Source: Pardosa pseudoannulata
Lineage: Eukaryota > Arthropoda > Arachnida > Araneae > Lycosidae
Reading direction: 5' to 3'
Length of the DNA stretch: 64,000 nt
NCBI GenBank assembly: GCA_032207245.1
Contig: CM063501.1
Coordinates: 54,430,393-54,494,392, forward strand
Below the pieces are notes generated by a model. It was given only the letters and a program-made list of their open reading frames with translations. It was not told the origin of the DNA and ran no database searches. Below, piece after piece: positions 46,378 to 60,635 of this stretch; the stretch's first letter is position 1, and every line of letters starts with the position of its first letter. The position numbers and the translations under genes were made by a program.

Positions 46378-46708
46378 TGTTGTGATCCAGTGTTAAGGCT
46401 AATAGACAGTCTGTCTTGGTAATAATAAGTTTATTAAATCATCGTTTCTTCTAAAAGCAAAACCTGCGCCATTTTCATTGTCCGTTTCGGAGACACGCTA
46501 AGAGTGTACACAGTTCCATGTCCACTCGCTGACTGATCTTATCTCTTTGCAAGCTCATCAAATTGTTTCTAATTGCTTCCCGCTGACAAGATTATCCCAA
46601 GAGCTTACGGGAGCTTGGGTCTTTTTCATTTATTTTATTATTATAAAAGAATTCCCTTTTAAAATCGCTTAACTCACGTAATTTCCAACTACCCCTTTGT
46701 TAGACCTG

Positions 46709-46711
<3 letters not shown>
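46378..46711 (-). mobile_element. Putative solo LTR (334 bp) between microsatellites
   Basis: On the minus strand it starts TGTCAGGTCTAACAAAGG and ends GGATCACAACA, the TG...CA boundaries of a long terminal repeat. An AATAAA polyadenylation signal (plus 46431-46436 reversed) lies near the 3' end, as in the R region of LTR retrotransposons. No internal retroviral-like coding region adjoins. A target duplication cannot be judged because both flanks are TG/CA repeats. Confidence 0.5.
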
Positions 46712-46742
<31 letters not shown>

Positions 46743-46755
46743 TATATATAATATA
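46712..46755. repeat. (CA)n-(TA)n tract, left flank of the Tc1 element
   Basis: CA run followed by interrupted TA, ending in the TA used as target by the Tc1 insertion. Confidence 0.9.
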
Positions 46756-48034
46756 CACTCATGTCCATAAATTAAGGATAATTCAGAATCACATAGAAAT
46801 TGAGCTCTAAAATAAAAATTTCACTTGTAGAATTATCACACACATCTTGAAGAAGAATATGCAAATTGCAGGAAACCACCAGATGGCGCGGATAGTACGT
46901 CACAATGACGAGAGTGCATGAAAGGGGTATATAAGGAATGGTAGCAAAGAAGTGAAATTGTTCACAAGCGCTTTAAAAGCCTTTCAGTGCAATAACCGCA
47001 TAGTTATGGCACAAAGTAAGCATTTGGATGATTTTGTACGTGGTAGAATTATCGGAAGACTGGAATATGGACGTACCCAGCTGGAAGTATCCGAGGAACT
47101 TGGAATAGCCCAGAGTGTCATCTCCAGGCTTTGGCAACGATTTAAACATGATGGTAATGTGAGTAGATGTTACAGCATAGGTCGCCCCCGAGTTACTACG
47201 CCGAATGATGACCGGTATTTGGCAGTTACTGCCAAAAGAAACAGACGGAGCACAGCATCAGACCTGTCTCGTCAGCTCTCTTCAGCTACCGATACGACAG
47301 TTTCAAGGCAGACGTGTACAGACGCTTAGGGAACATTGGTCTATATGCTCGTAGGCCTGTCAGATGTGTTGCCCTTACCGCAACTCACTGTCGCCTGCGA
47401 TTATGCTGGGCTAGAGAGCATGCATTGTGGACACCGCAACAGTGGTCTTGTGTGATGTTTTCCGACGAGTCCAGGTTCAGTTTACATTCTGATTCTCGCC
47501 GGACTTTCATATGGAGAGCTCCAGGTACCCGTTACCACCAAGAGAACACCATTGAACGATACCGTTACGGTGGTGCAGGATGGCTCGTTTGGGGAGGAAT
47601 TATTCTCGGTTCCAGAACTGACCTGCATGTTCAGAGTGTAACGATGACAGCCTGTCAACTCCCTCCCAACTGTCTATCGGAACTTCGGAGGGCATTGCTT
47701 GATGAGTGGTGTAATTTTCTCCAAGATCAGATTGATAATCTGATACTCAGCATGCGTAGGCGTTGTAACGCTTGTATTGCATCGTCCGGGAGACATACTC
47801 CGTATTAACCATCATACAAACCATGTTATACTGTTTTCTGTAAATAGGTTCTTTTTTGAAATTTGCTCCAGGGAGTAAAAATCAAAATATTTATTAATTA
47901 TGTCAAACATATAGCATCTTTTTTGCTCTTTACCCTTTGTTTAATAAATAGACTTTACAAATAAGTCAAATTTGTTTTGTTTTTGTCTCTTTCATTGCCT
48001 GAACTTCATTATCCTTAATTTATGGACATGAGTG
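46756..48034 (+). mobile_element. Tc1-like DNA transposon, internally deleted (1279 bp)
   Basis: The ends CACTCATGTCC... and ...GGACATGAGTG form perfect 27-bp terminal inverted repeats (46756-46782 and 48008-48034). They are flanked by the expected TA duplication (46754-46755, 48035-48036), though both flanks are TA-rich microsatellite. Between them is a broken transposase gene. Judging by the usual ~340-residue protein, roughly 240 bp is missing. Tc1 elements move by cut-and-paste with a DDE transposase; this copy could move only if transposase is supplied in trans. Confidence 0.97.
47006..47808 (+). pseudogene. Tc1-like transposase, frameshifted and missing catalytic core
   Basis: A first frame from ATG 47006 to 47329 (an upstream in-frame ATG at 46952 is less likely) encodes MAQSKHLDDFVRGRIIGRLE, a helix-turn-helix near residues 21-45 and a GRPR motif near residues 59-62, which serve terminal-repeat binding. 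A one-base loss near 47308-47312 shifts into a second frame (47314-47808) with ARRPVRCVALTATH, the first catalytic Asp in FSDESRF, and the C-terminus ending ASSGRHTPY. Between SVTMT and CQLPPNCLSEL about 80 residues normally present are missing, including the second catalytic Asp and the third acidic residue. Two independent lesions make it non-functional. It resembles copies annotated as Tcb1 transposase in spiders (from memory). Confidence 0.95.
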
Positions 48035-48036
48035 TA

Positions 48037-48122
48037 TATACTTATATATATATGTATATATATATATGTATATATACATATATATATGTAAATATATATA
48101 TATTTATATATATGTATATATA

Positions 48123-48187
<65 letters not shown>
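48037..48187. repeat. (TA)n microsatellite, right flank of the Tc1 element
   Basis: Interrupted TA with TATG/TATC variants, then about 60 bp of pure TA. Confidence 0.97.
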
Positions 48188-48189
<2 letters not shown>

Positions 48190-48267
48190 CTATACAGATT
48201 GTTTTGTTTTAAGTGTTTAACTTTTAAAAGATTTTAAATATTTTGTAAGCTAATTTCTTTTGGATGT

Positions 48268-48448
48268 AAAGATTGGTTAGGGCACTGATCATTGGATCAT
48301 TGGTTCGTGGGTTTGAATCCCACTGTGGCATGGACGTTCGCAGCCGTTCGAAATCGGCTTTAAGCAATAGATCCTAGTATCATTGGGCCTAGTGTTGAAA
48401 AAAGTAGACCGTAGGGCTTCAAATCAACCAAACCAACCAACCTTTGTT
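48268..48448 (+). mobile_element. SINE-A copy with altered head
   Basis: GATTGGTTAGGGCACTGATC, B-box-like GGGTTTGAATCCCACTGTGG, CGCAGCCGTTCGAAATCGGC, CTTTAAGCAATAGATCC and a CAACCAAACCAACCAACC tail. The head lacks the first bases and has a duplicated ATCATTGG. The family is clear. Confidence 0.88.
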
Positions 48449-48449
48449 T

Positions 48450-49379
48450 GTAGAACTATTTAATCTAAAAAAATACCCCAACTATTTAGACAATGAAAAA
48501 ACAAAATAGGAAATTCTACCTTTAATGGCTTATTTGAATATTTTACAAGTAATTCGTGCAAAAGATTAGTATGTGTTCTTTAATATTTCTCAAACTTCCA
48601 TTTCTGTTCCAAAAGTTTGAAGTAATTTTTCTTTCTTCTTTAATTTTTAAATTCATGGTTGTACATATATTAACTATCGTTTCCCCTTTAACTTACGCGT
48701 TTTGTTTGAAATTTTGTTCTGTGCTTAGACTGCATTATTTATTCAAAATTTTCTTTTGCTTAGGGGGTATTCCAATAAATCTTATCAAATATTTTATTGT
48801 TTGAGGATTTCCTTTTGACTGTAGTTCCTAATTTAATATTCTTTTCCCAGAATTTCAATCGATGTTCAATTTTTTAAAAACAAACTAAATGTAAGATAAT
48901 TTTTGAAGTTAAGAATGTTTATACCAAAAGAATTTTCAAGATATTGTTAACAATAATCTTACAAAAACATCTATAGTTTTGCAAATTTCTGATACTAAGT
49001 ATTTAGAGTTTTCATGGCATAAATACTTGATAGTTAAAAAAAATATTTTCAGTGCAGAACTATTTTCAGTTTCAGTTTAAAATTTAAACTTTTCGTAAAA
49101 ATATGAAAATACCTAAATTATGTTTATGTTAGGTAATTTTTTAGCTTTTGAGTTTAACTATCGTATTTTGCAAAGTGTGAAATGGATTTATCAAATATTT
49201 AGTATATATTTGAATCGATTTATCATAATTGAATGGCTTTATCATATATATGAACATTTTTAAAGAAAATATCAGTACTTCATTCGGGATATGTAAAGTT
49301 TGCAATTTAGTGCAGAATAACATTAACATTTACTAATGACACAAATTAATGACAGTTCTGACAATTCATTTTTTCTGTA
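48450..49379. other. AT-rich sequence, nothing recognised
   Basis: Frames of 62-82 codons are hydrophobic AT-driven sequence without motifs. Confidence 0.5.
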
Positions 49380-50310
49380 ATAATAAAGGTTTGTTTTTGA
49401 TTTATCTAAAATTTTTAACTTCTTTAATTTTAAATTAATGTTACTCTATTGCAGTCGAGATATGGTACAGATGGCATTCGCGTCATAATGATGTTAAAAG
49501 TCATCATAATGACGTCAGAAATCGCTTGAGAGGAGAATTATGGTACGAAATTTCCATCTCTGGATATTTTGACATCATTATGACGTGGAAGAAGCTTGTG
49601 ACAGATCTTAACCGCAATATGGTCGCACCCGAGATTTTTCTTTTATTTTAAAATAATGTTACTCTATTGCAGTCCAGATATGGTACAGATGACATTTGCT
49701 TCATAATGATGTCAAAAGTCATCATAATGACGTCAGAAGTCGCGTGAGAGTAGAATTATGCTACGAAATTTCCATCTTTGGATATTTTGACTTAATTATG
49801 ACGCGGAAGTAGCTTGTGATAGCTCTCGACCACAATGTGGTAGCACCCGAGATTTTTCTTTTATTTTAAATTAAGGTTACTCTATTGCAGTCCAGATATG
49901 GTACAGATGTTATCCGCGTCATAATGATGTCAAAAGTCACAATAATAACGTCAGAAGTCGCTTGAGAGGAGAGTTATGGTACGAAATTTCCATCTCTGGA
50001 TATTTTTATGTAATTATGACTTGGAAGAAACTTGTTACAGATCTCGACAGCAAGATGGTAGCACCCGAAATTTTACTTTTATTTTAAATTAAGGTTATTC
50101 TATTGCAGTCCAGATATGGTACAGATGGCATCCGCTTCATAATGATGCCGAAAGTCATCATAATGACGTCAAAAGTCACTTTAGAGGAGAATTATGGTGC
50201 AAAATTTCCATCTCTGAATATTTTGACGTCATTTTGACGTGAAATAAGCTTGTGACAGATATCGACCTCAATATGATAGCACCCGAAATTTTTTAAAATA
50301 AAGCGAATTT
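49380..50310. repeat. Tandem satellite, four 218-bp units rich in TGACGTCA
   Basis: Units share TTACTCTATTGCAGTCCAGA at about 49441, 49660, 49877 and 50096, then GCGTCATAATGATGTCAAAA, AATGACGTCAGAAGTCGC, TACGAAATTTCCATCTC and TTTTGACATCATTATGACG. The first and last of these motifs are inverted arms about 75 bp apart, so each unit can fold. The palindrome TGACGTCA, the CREB/ATF site, is present in units one, two and four and mutated in the third. TTGCAG after a T-rich stretch resembles a splice acceptor. Confidence 0.94.
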
Positions 50311-50479
50311 GAAGTTTAGGGAATTTTAATAATGAAATTATAAAATTATTCATGAGTTTTTAAATTGCCATAATTTTTGAGCAAAATTCAAATAAATTAT
50401 TAATTATGAATTAATATTTTTCTCGGTGTCTAAAAAGAACATTTAAGTTTTCTCTTTCGAAGTTCATGTAAGGCAAATT

Positions 50480-50640
50480 AAAGGGATCGTATCTTAATCG
50501 ATATATGTTAGAGGCGATTTTTGCGTCATAATAGCGTCAGAAGTCATCTGAGATGAGAATTTGGTGTTATAAATTCCGTTGTCTGACGTCATTATGACGC
50601 AGATGTCATCTGTGACATATCGACCTGTAATATACTGCAA
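50480..50640. repeat. Degenerate outlier of the 218-bp satellite
   Basis: GCGTCATAATAGCGTCAGAA, GAGATGAGAATTTGG and CTGACGTCATTATGACGC keep the order of the satellite unit after a 170-bp AT-rich gap. Confidence 0.7.
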
Positions 50641-52445
50641 TATAGTTGGCAGTACCCTTTGTGTTACTATAACTAGTCAGAATCAGAAGGTTGGGACTGA
50701 ATCAGATTAGCGTGCACAGAATCCGTAGATTATGTATTTGTTAAAAAGATATGTCAAAAAAATTTGTTAAAATTACGTATTTGTTAAACACAACATTACG
50801 CAAGTTTACACAGCTTGTTTAACATTACACAGGTTTTGGCAGGTAACTGTAGATGGATGGTTAATGAAGCAAAACTTGTTACAGGATACTACACTGTTTA
50901 ATCTTTTTTCTAAAAATTTATTTATTAATTAAATGTAGCATAGGGAGGTATGTCATAGTTTAAGTAAAATTAAATAAATTAAGGTGAAATTGGATTTCCA
51001 ACGATTATTTTATTTTTAATCAATCTTCTGGGAAAATTATTACATTATCAGTAATATATGAATTTAAATGTAGGTTGAAGAATAACGAAAATTGCTAGTT
51101 ATTTTTGAAATGATTAAATATTAATTATTTCACAGCAGCTTTATTGAAAATGCTGGAAGAATATTTCCTTAACGTAGAGCGTGACCAATTTTAATTGGAA
51201 TATAAAGCATTTATTATAAAACATAATTGTTATTGTAAACATTTGGAGAATATAATAAAAATCGGCAGCACTAATGAAATTAATCATTTTTATTAGTCTA
51301 CAAAATGTTTATAAATTATTTTAAGTACAAAAATGACACATTTTGCTTTACAAAACATATTAATTTTAACTAAATTTCATTAAGTATGGAAAGGAAAAGT
51401 TTTTCATTTTGAAATATATTAATTTTAACTGCTTTTGTTTTATATGACTGCAAGAGAAATGGCCGATAAATTTTACAGGGAAAGAACAGAAGTTCTCTTG
51501 GAGTGATAAAATAGAAAAATGTTTAACGCTGTTATTAGTAATAATTGTGTACATTAGTAATAATGTATGGGAACAGGATAATATATTCTAAAAAGCTCTT
51601 CTAATTTCTCATTCTTATTTATACCTTAAAATTGAATGAGATAAAAATATGGAATTTTCAGTTGGTTAAAAGTCCAAGTTCATTTTAATAGTCTTCTTAC
51701 TTTCTACCTTTTCCTTTAATGGACTGTTCCAAACAACACTTATTACACTATCGAGACGAAATGAACTCTTATAGTTAAATTCAAGTTGCTGCCCATTTTT
51801 CAGAAATTTTAATTGCGGTAGGAAAGTGTTATTTTTTCCTCCCATTAACTATGATCCATTAACTGTGATCAATATTCATGGGGAATAATTATCGAATGTT
51901 AAAGAATTTTAGAAAGAAACAGTGGTTTGAAAAAAAAAAAGAAACTCATTGGTCTCTCGAATTAAGCTCTAATAGCGAATGTTGAACATAAATTCTACTT
52001 CCACGATCAAAACACTGAAGAAAACTTTCAAAGTTTTCATAAATTACCTTTGTTGAAGAAAGCGGTCATTATTTTTGAAATCTCCCGGAACGAGTTTAAT
52101 TTTCATCCTGATTTATTGGGAAAGATTCGCGATTATTTTAGTCCTGATTTGCATATAATTAGTTCCTTATAATATTGACTCATGTTCGGTTAAAGTGAAA
52201 TTTAACGTTGATTACGTTTAAGCTCAATTTTGGTAAAGGAATCTGTTAGGAAAATTATCCAAGGTGTAGAGTAATAAGATCTCATTGTCATTGTTCGCAA
52301 CAATGGCAATGAGATTGCGATACATTGCGTTGTACGTACATTGTCATTGTACTTACAACGCAAACACCAGCGTTCGTCTTCAAAAGGGGAAACACAGTAA
52401 AAATATAATACTTTATATTTGAACTGAAAACATTTATTATGTGCA
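50641..52445. other. AT-rich sequence with one satellite-like fragment
   Basis: AATGAGATAAAAATATGGAA at about 51633 resembles the core of the 26.3-28.7-kb satellite. Otherwise there are only short unsupported frames, including an 87-codon minus frame at 52202-52465 without motifs. Confidence 0.45.
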
Positions 52446-52449
52446 TTAA

Positions 52450-53370
<921 letters not shown>

Positions 53371-53484
53371 TTAATTATTTACAGACATTGTTTCTGGATT
53401 AAAATATATATAATTTATTACTCGACGTTTATCATTATACCTCAATTCATTACTACTTTCTTTTTGTTTTTATACGTTATTCCT

Positions 53485-54055
53485 TAATCAAAAGATTCCG
53501 AGATCCAAGGTAATTAGTATGAATAATTATCAAGTTTACCTCCAGTAATTACAAGAAAGCAGGCTTGGGTAGTCATCATGTTGTATGTCGGTGCGGGCTT
53601 TCGGACGTGCAGTTACGGGATTTCGATGTCCGGCAACTCTTGATTCCCGACTTCGACTCCACTTTTTTCACTCTCTTTCACAATTCATCACCTCGGTTTT
53701 AACGCCTCTTTTTTTTCTCTGCCAATCGCTTGTTGGTAAAATTTTCCCACATCTGCACAAAGATTCTGAGACCCAAGGTAATAATTATGAATAAGATCAA
53801 GTTTACCTCCAGTAATTACAGGGGAGCAGACTGGGGCTGTTAATAGGCTGTACGCCGATGCGGGCTTTCGGGCGTACAGGACGTCGGTGCGGGCGTGCAG
53901 GCAAGGTGTATCGATGTCCAGCAAATCTTGAAGCCTAACTTCCACTCCTGTTTTTCACTCTCTTTCACAATTCATTACCTCGGTTTTAAGGCCTCTTTTT
54001 TTTCTCTGCCAATGGCTTGTTAGAAAAATTTTCCCATATCTGCACCCCTTTCGGG
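53485..54055. repeat. Two tandem copies of a GC-richer about 275-290-bp unit
   Basis: AAGATTCCGAGATCCAAGGT, ATCAAGTTTACCTCCAGTAA, GTGCGGGCTTTCGG, CACTCTCTTTCACAATTCAT, ACCTCGGTTTTAA and CTCTGCCAATGGCTTGTTAG occur once from about 53485 and again from about 53760. A short third start (CCTTTCGGGCGTACAGGTGG) follows at about 54047. The frames of 69 and 85 codons are antisense to each other and lie inside the repeat. Confidence 0.9.
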
Positions 54056-55130
<1,075 letters not shown>

Positions 55131-55211
55131 ATGGATAATATATGCAATATATTACACTACAACGTGGCATGTGTGTTGAAACCAGTCATAATAATACATC
55201 TCAGTTAAAAA

Positions 55212-55398
55212 CGTGCCGAACGATGGCCGATTGGTTAGGGTGAGGGCCTTCGGTACCGGAGTTCTTGGGCTCGATTCCCACAGTGACATGGATCTTCGTA
55301 GCCGTTCAGAATCGGCTTTAATCTGTAGGTCCCGGTCTTATTAGCCCTCGTGTTGCAAAAAGTAGACCGTAGCACTCCAAACCAAACCAAACCAAACC
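55212..55398 (+). mobile_element. SINE-A, complete copy with 10-bp target duplication
   Basis: GTGCCGAACGATGGCCGATT, B-box GGGCTCGATTCCCAC, CGTAGCCGTTCAGAATCGGC, GGTCTTATTAGCCCTCGTG, AAAAAGTAGACCGTAGCAC and a (CCAAA)n tail. CAGTTAAAAA occurs at 55202-55211 and again at 55399-55408. Confidence 0.94.
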
Positions 55399-55429
55399 AG
55401 TTAAAAAAGGTTCAACAATATTTAGGCCA

Positions 55430-56000
55430 TTGATGTCAGCAGTTCTATGACCTTCAAAGTCGAAAATTCTAACAATTTCTTTAAAACTTTCTCATTTCCT
55501 TATTTCTGACGTTGAACGCGACATTGTAATATATTTCATTGCAAATGTAGGTTTAACAGGTTTTTGTAACAGGTACTTTTAAACGCGTTTGGCAATACTT
55601 AATCTGTCGGTGTCGCAATGCTATAACATTCACTGTCGCAACTTTTAACAATTACTAACAGTTTTCTCGTATTAATTCTGACATTGAGTACTCACTTATA
55701 TCACATTGTAGCGTCTTATGTATGTTTAATCGGTATATTTACACGTTTGGCAATACTTAATCCATTGGTGTCGCAATGCTTTGCTGTCGCAACTTCTAAA
55801 TTACTATAAAATTTTCTCGTATTTAATTTCTGACATGAGTACCACATCACTATATATCACATTGTAGCGTCTTATGTTTTAATCGGATGTATTTAAACAC
55901 GTTTGGCAATACTAATCCATTGGTGTATAATGCTTTGCTGTCGCAACTTCCAACAATTACTATAAAATTTTTCTCGTTATATCAATGATTTCACTGAGAT
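55430..56000. repeat. Tandem array, about three and a half units of roughly 157 bp
   Basis: CGTTTGGCAATACTTAATCC with GGTGTCGCAATGCT, CTGTCGCAACTTC, TTTTCTCGTATT and CACATTGTAGCGTCTTATG recurs near 55587, 55745 and 55900, with a decayed unit before. The last copies show small deletions. Confidence 0.9.
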
Positions 56001-56879
56001 GTATTGTTTGCATGGTAATGTTTTAGACGTAGTTAACTTTATATAATTAACGTCAATATAAATCCGAAAGCTACAAAGTAATGTTACAATATTTGTTTAT
56101 ATTGTTAAATTTCACTAAGATTTGGCTGAAAGCAAATTTTATTCTCAAATAGATAAAAATAATTTTAAAATGTAAACAGATTATTCGTTACTTAAAGAAG
56201 GTTGTATTGATGAAAAATTGTATTTACATTTAAAAAAGTATAATTAGTTATGCATTTTCTATATAAGAGATTAAATCGAATTAAAAATTAATGCTGCATA
56301 ATTTTCTTTTACGTATTAAAATTTATATCTTGCACAATTTATTTTTTATAAAATAATAGATGAAAAAATTTGACTCAGTATCCATGTAGAAAATCTCAAT
56401 TCTTGAATTAATTTTCAATTGAAATAAAAAAAAAAAATATACATTGAGATGTAGCACCAGTTTATATTGTTGAAGTTTCTTGTGTTCGAAATGGATCGAC
56501 ATTCTCTCACTTTTCCTAATACAAGTATTAATTTACATTTTTATCATAAAACTTCACTTTAGCAAGTTAAAACTTTTTGCACAATTTTCTTATATTCGTA
56601 TCTTATTATTTAACATATGCTATCTTTCGTCAATTTTTATATTTCAAGTCGTGAGAATTTTATTCTAATGACTAAAAAAATTCCTTCGTGTATGGCGAAA
56701 GCATTTTTAATACATGAAGATTGAAATTTATTCTTTCGAAACATTTTACAATAAAAACATTATTTACTTCCATTTTTTGTTTCTGAATTCATTATCATTT
56801 ATGTATAACATTACATTATTTTAAGAAAATTTAAGAGAACGAAATATAATTTAATAATTCTGATTATTTTAAGTCTATT
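56001..56879. other. AT-rich sequence, nothing recognised
   Basis: A hydrophobic 62-codon plus frame at 56480-56668 is probably chance. Confidence 0.5.
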
Positions 56880-57769
56880 TGTAATCTTTTTTCATATTTG
56901 AACTTCTTACCATTCAACTTATCCCTTGCCTTGAAGACACGATTTTTTGGCATCCTGCTTTACAATTTCATTACTTTCACAAGCACTCAGTATTACAAAC
57001 TAACTACAAGAAACTTTAGAAATGCAAAAATTTTGCCGAGATCACAAATGCAATAAGTGTGTTTAGATTGAGTTTAAATATAGCTTTTGAATTTCGTTTA
57101 GATTAACTGCATTTTTAAATACTGCGTACCATTTGAACTTCTTACCATTCAACTTTTGCTTTAACGACACATATGTTTGGTATCCTGCTTTACAATTTCA
57201 TTACTTTCACAAGCACTCAGTATTACAAACTAACTACAAGAAACTTTAGAAATGAAAAATTTTTCCGAGATCACAAATGCAATAAGTGTGTTTAGATTGA
57301 GTTTAAATAGAGCTTTTGAATTTCGTTTAGAATAACTGCATTTTTAAATACTGCCTACCATTTGAACTTCTTACTCTTCAACTTTTGCCTTAACTACACA
57401 ATTTTTTGGTATCCTGCTTTACAATTTCATTACTTTCACAAGCACTCAGTATTACAAACTAACTACTAGAAACTTTAGAAATGCAAAAATTTTGTGGAAA
57501 TCACAAATGTAATAAGTGTGTTTAGAATGAGTTTAAACAAAGCTTCTGAATTTTGCTTCGATTAACTGCATTTTTAAATACTGCGTACATATTAACTTCT
57601 TACTATTCAACTTTTTCCTTGCCTTAAAGACACAATTTTGTGGTATCTTGTTTTACAATTACATTACTTTTACAAACACGCAGTATTACAAACTAACTAC
57701 AAGAAACTTTAGATATCACAAATTTTACCGAAATCACAAATGTATTAAGTATGTTTAGAATGAGTTTAA
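56880..57769. repeat. Tandem array, units of about 232 bp, left part
   Basis: TTTGAACTTCTTACCATTCA, GGTATCCTGCTTTACAATTT, CACAAGCACTCAGTATTACA, ATGCAATAAGTGTGTTTAGA and GAATTTCGTTTAGATTAACT recur from about 56892, 57131, 57362 and 57592. The fourth unit is cut at GAGTTTAA by the TTAA-1 insertion and resumes at 58612. Confidence 0.95.
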
Positions 57770-58611
57770 CCCTTTAAAGGTCACCAAAAAAAATTCATTG
57801 GAATTTAGTGTAGTTAGTTTATAAATGTTATTTATGAACCTTGTAAATGTAAAATATATATTAAGTTTTCTTTACATTCCTTAGGAGGATTTGCGTTAGA
57901 GATGCCTAAGAAGGGTTTGGTTTGGAGTGCTACGATGTACTCTTTTGAAACACGAGGGCTAATGAGACCTGGATCTACTGCTTAAAGCCGATTCCGGACG
58001 ACTACGAACATTCATGTCCCAGTGGTATTCGAACCCACGAACTCCGGTCCCGAAGGCCAACACCCTAACCAATCGGCCATCGTTAGGCAAGGAGGTTTTG
58101 AGGAGTGGTTTAACTGACTAACCCTTCCCCTTGTACAGCTTGAATATTATGCTTTTCAAAAGTTTAACTATACTAGAAGAACAATAAATAAGAATCCTTA
58201 AAATGATATAATAACTAAATAGCTTCACAGTTTATAAGTGGGGTTTGTATAGATACTTTTATTTGGGGTCATAAGAAGGATAAGTTGAATTAATGACTTC
58301 TCACGTAAAGCAAGTTTAAATGCATATATTTCAAAAGAAAAATAAATTAAATGTAGAGCTATCAGCTATTGTAAATTTAAAATGTCAAAAACATAAAAAA
58401 AATTGAAAAATCATCCATGTCTCTAAAAAGTTTTTTTTAAATTGCAGAAGCTCTTGATTCTACATTATATTGGCTTCCATACATCACAGATGTATGAGAT
58501 TGGAGCTGTAAATAATTATACAAAGATAAAGTAAAGTACTCCTAAAAGTAAAGTTTAAAAGAAAAATGTTTAATTGGTGGTTTCGCTACAAAACCATTGT
58601 CCGCTAAAGGG
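57770..58611. mobile_element. TTAA-1, piggyBac-like non-autonomous element (842 bp), inserted in a satellite
   Basis: Termini CCCTTTAAAGG and CCGCTAAAGGG with TTAA at 57766-57769 and 58612-58615. The sequence is collinear with 20146-21337 but without the 340-bp duplication. It carries one SINE-A on the minus strand. The host satellite supplies the empty site: sister units read GAGTTTAAATAGAGCTT where this unit has the element. Confidence 0.92.
57912..58088 (-). mobile_element. SINE-A inside the second TTAA-1 copy
   Basis: Reversed (CCAAA) tail (GGTTTGGTTTGGAGTGC), TTAAAGCCGATTCCGGACGA, B-box-bearing GGTATTCGAACCCACGAACT and CGGCCATCGTTAGGCAAGG. It has the same position and orientation as in the 20-kb copy, so it predates their split. 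Confidence 0.93.
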
Positions 58612-58680
58612 TTAAATAGAGCTTCTGAATTTTGCTTCGATTAACTGCATTTTTAAATATTGCGTACCTTATGAAACATT
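58612..58680. repeat. Remainder of the interrupted 232-bp satellite unit
   Basis: TTAAATAGAGCTTCTGAATT then CGATTAACTGCATTTTTAAA continues the unit broken at 57769. Confidence 0.93.
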
Positions 58681-60588
<1,908 letters not shown>

Positions 60589-60635
60589 TACGAGGGTCAC
60601 TCTGAAATATTTGAGATACAACTAGGTTTTTAAAG

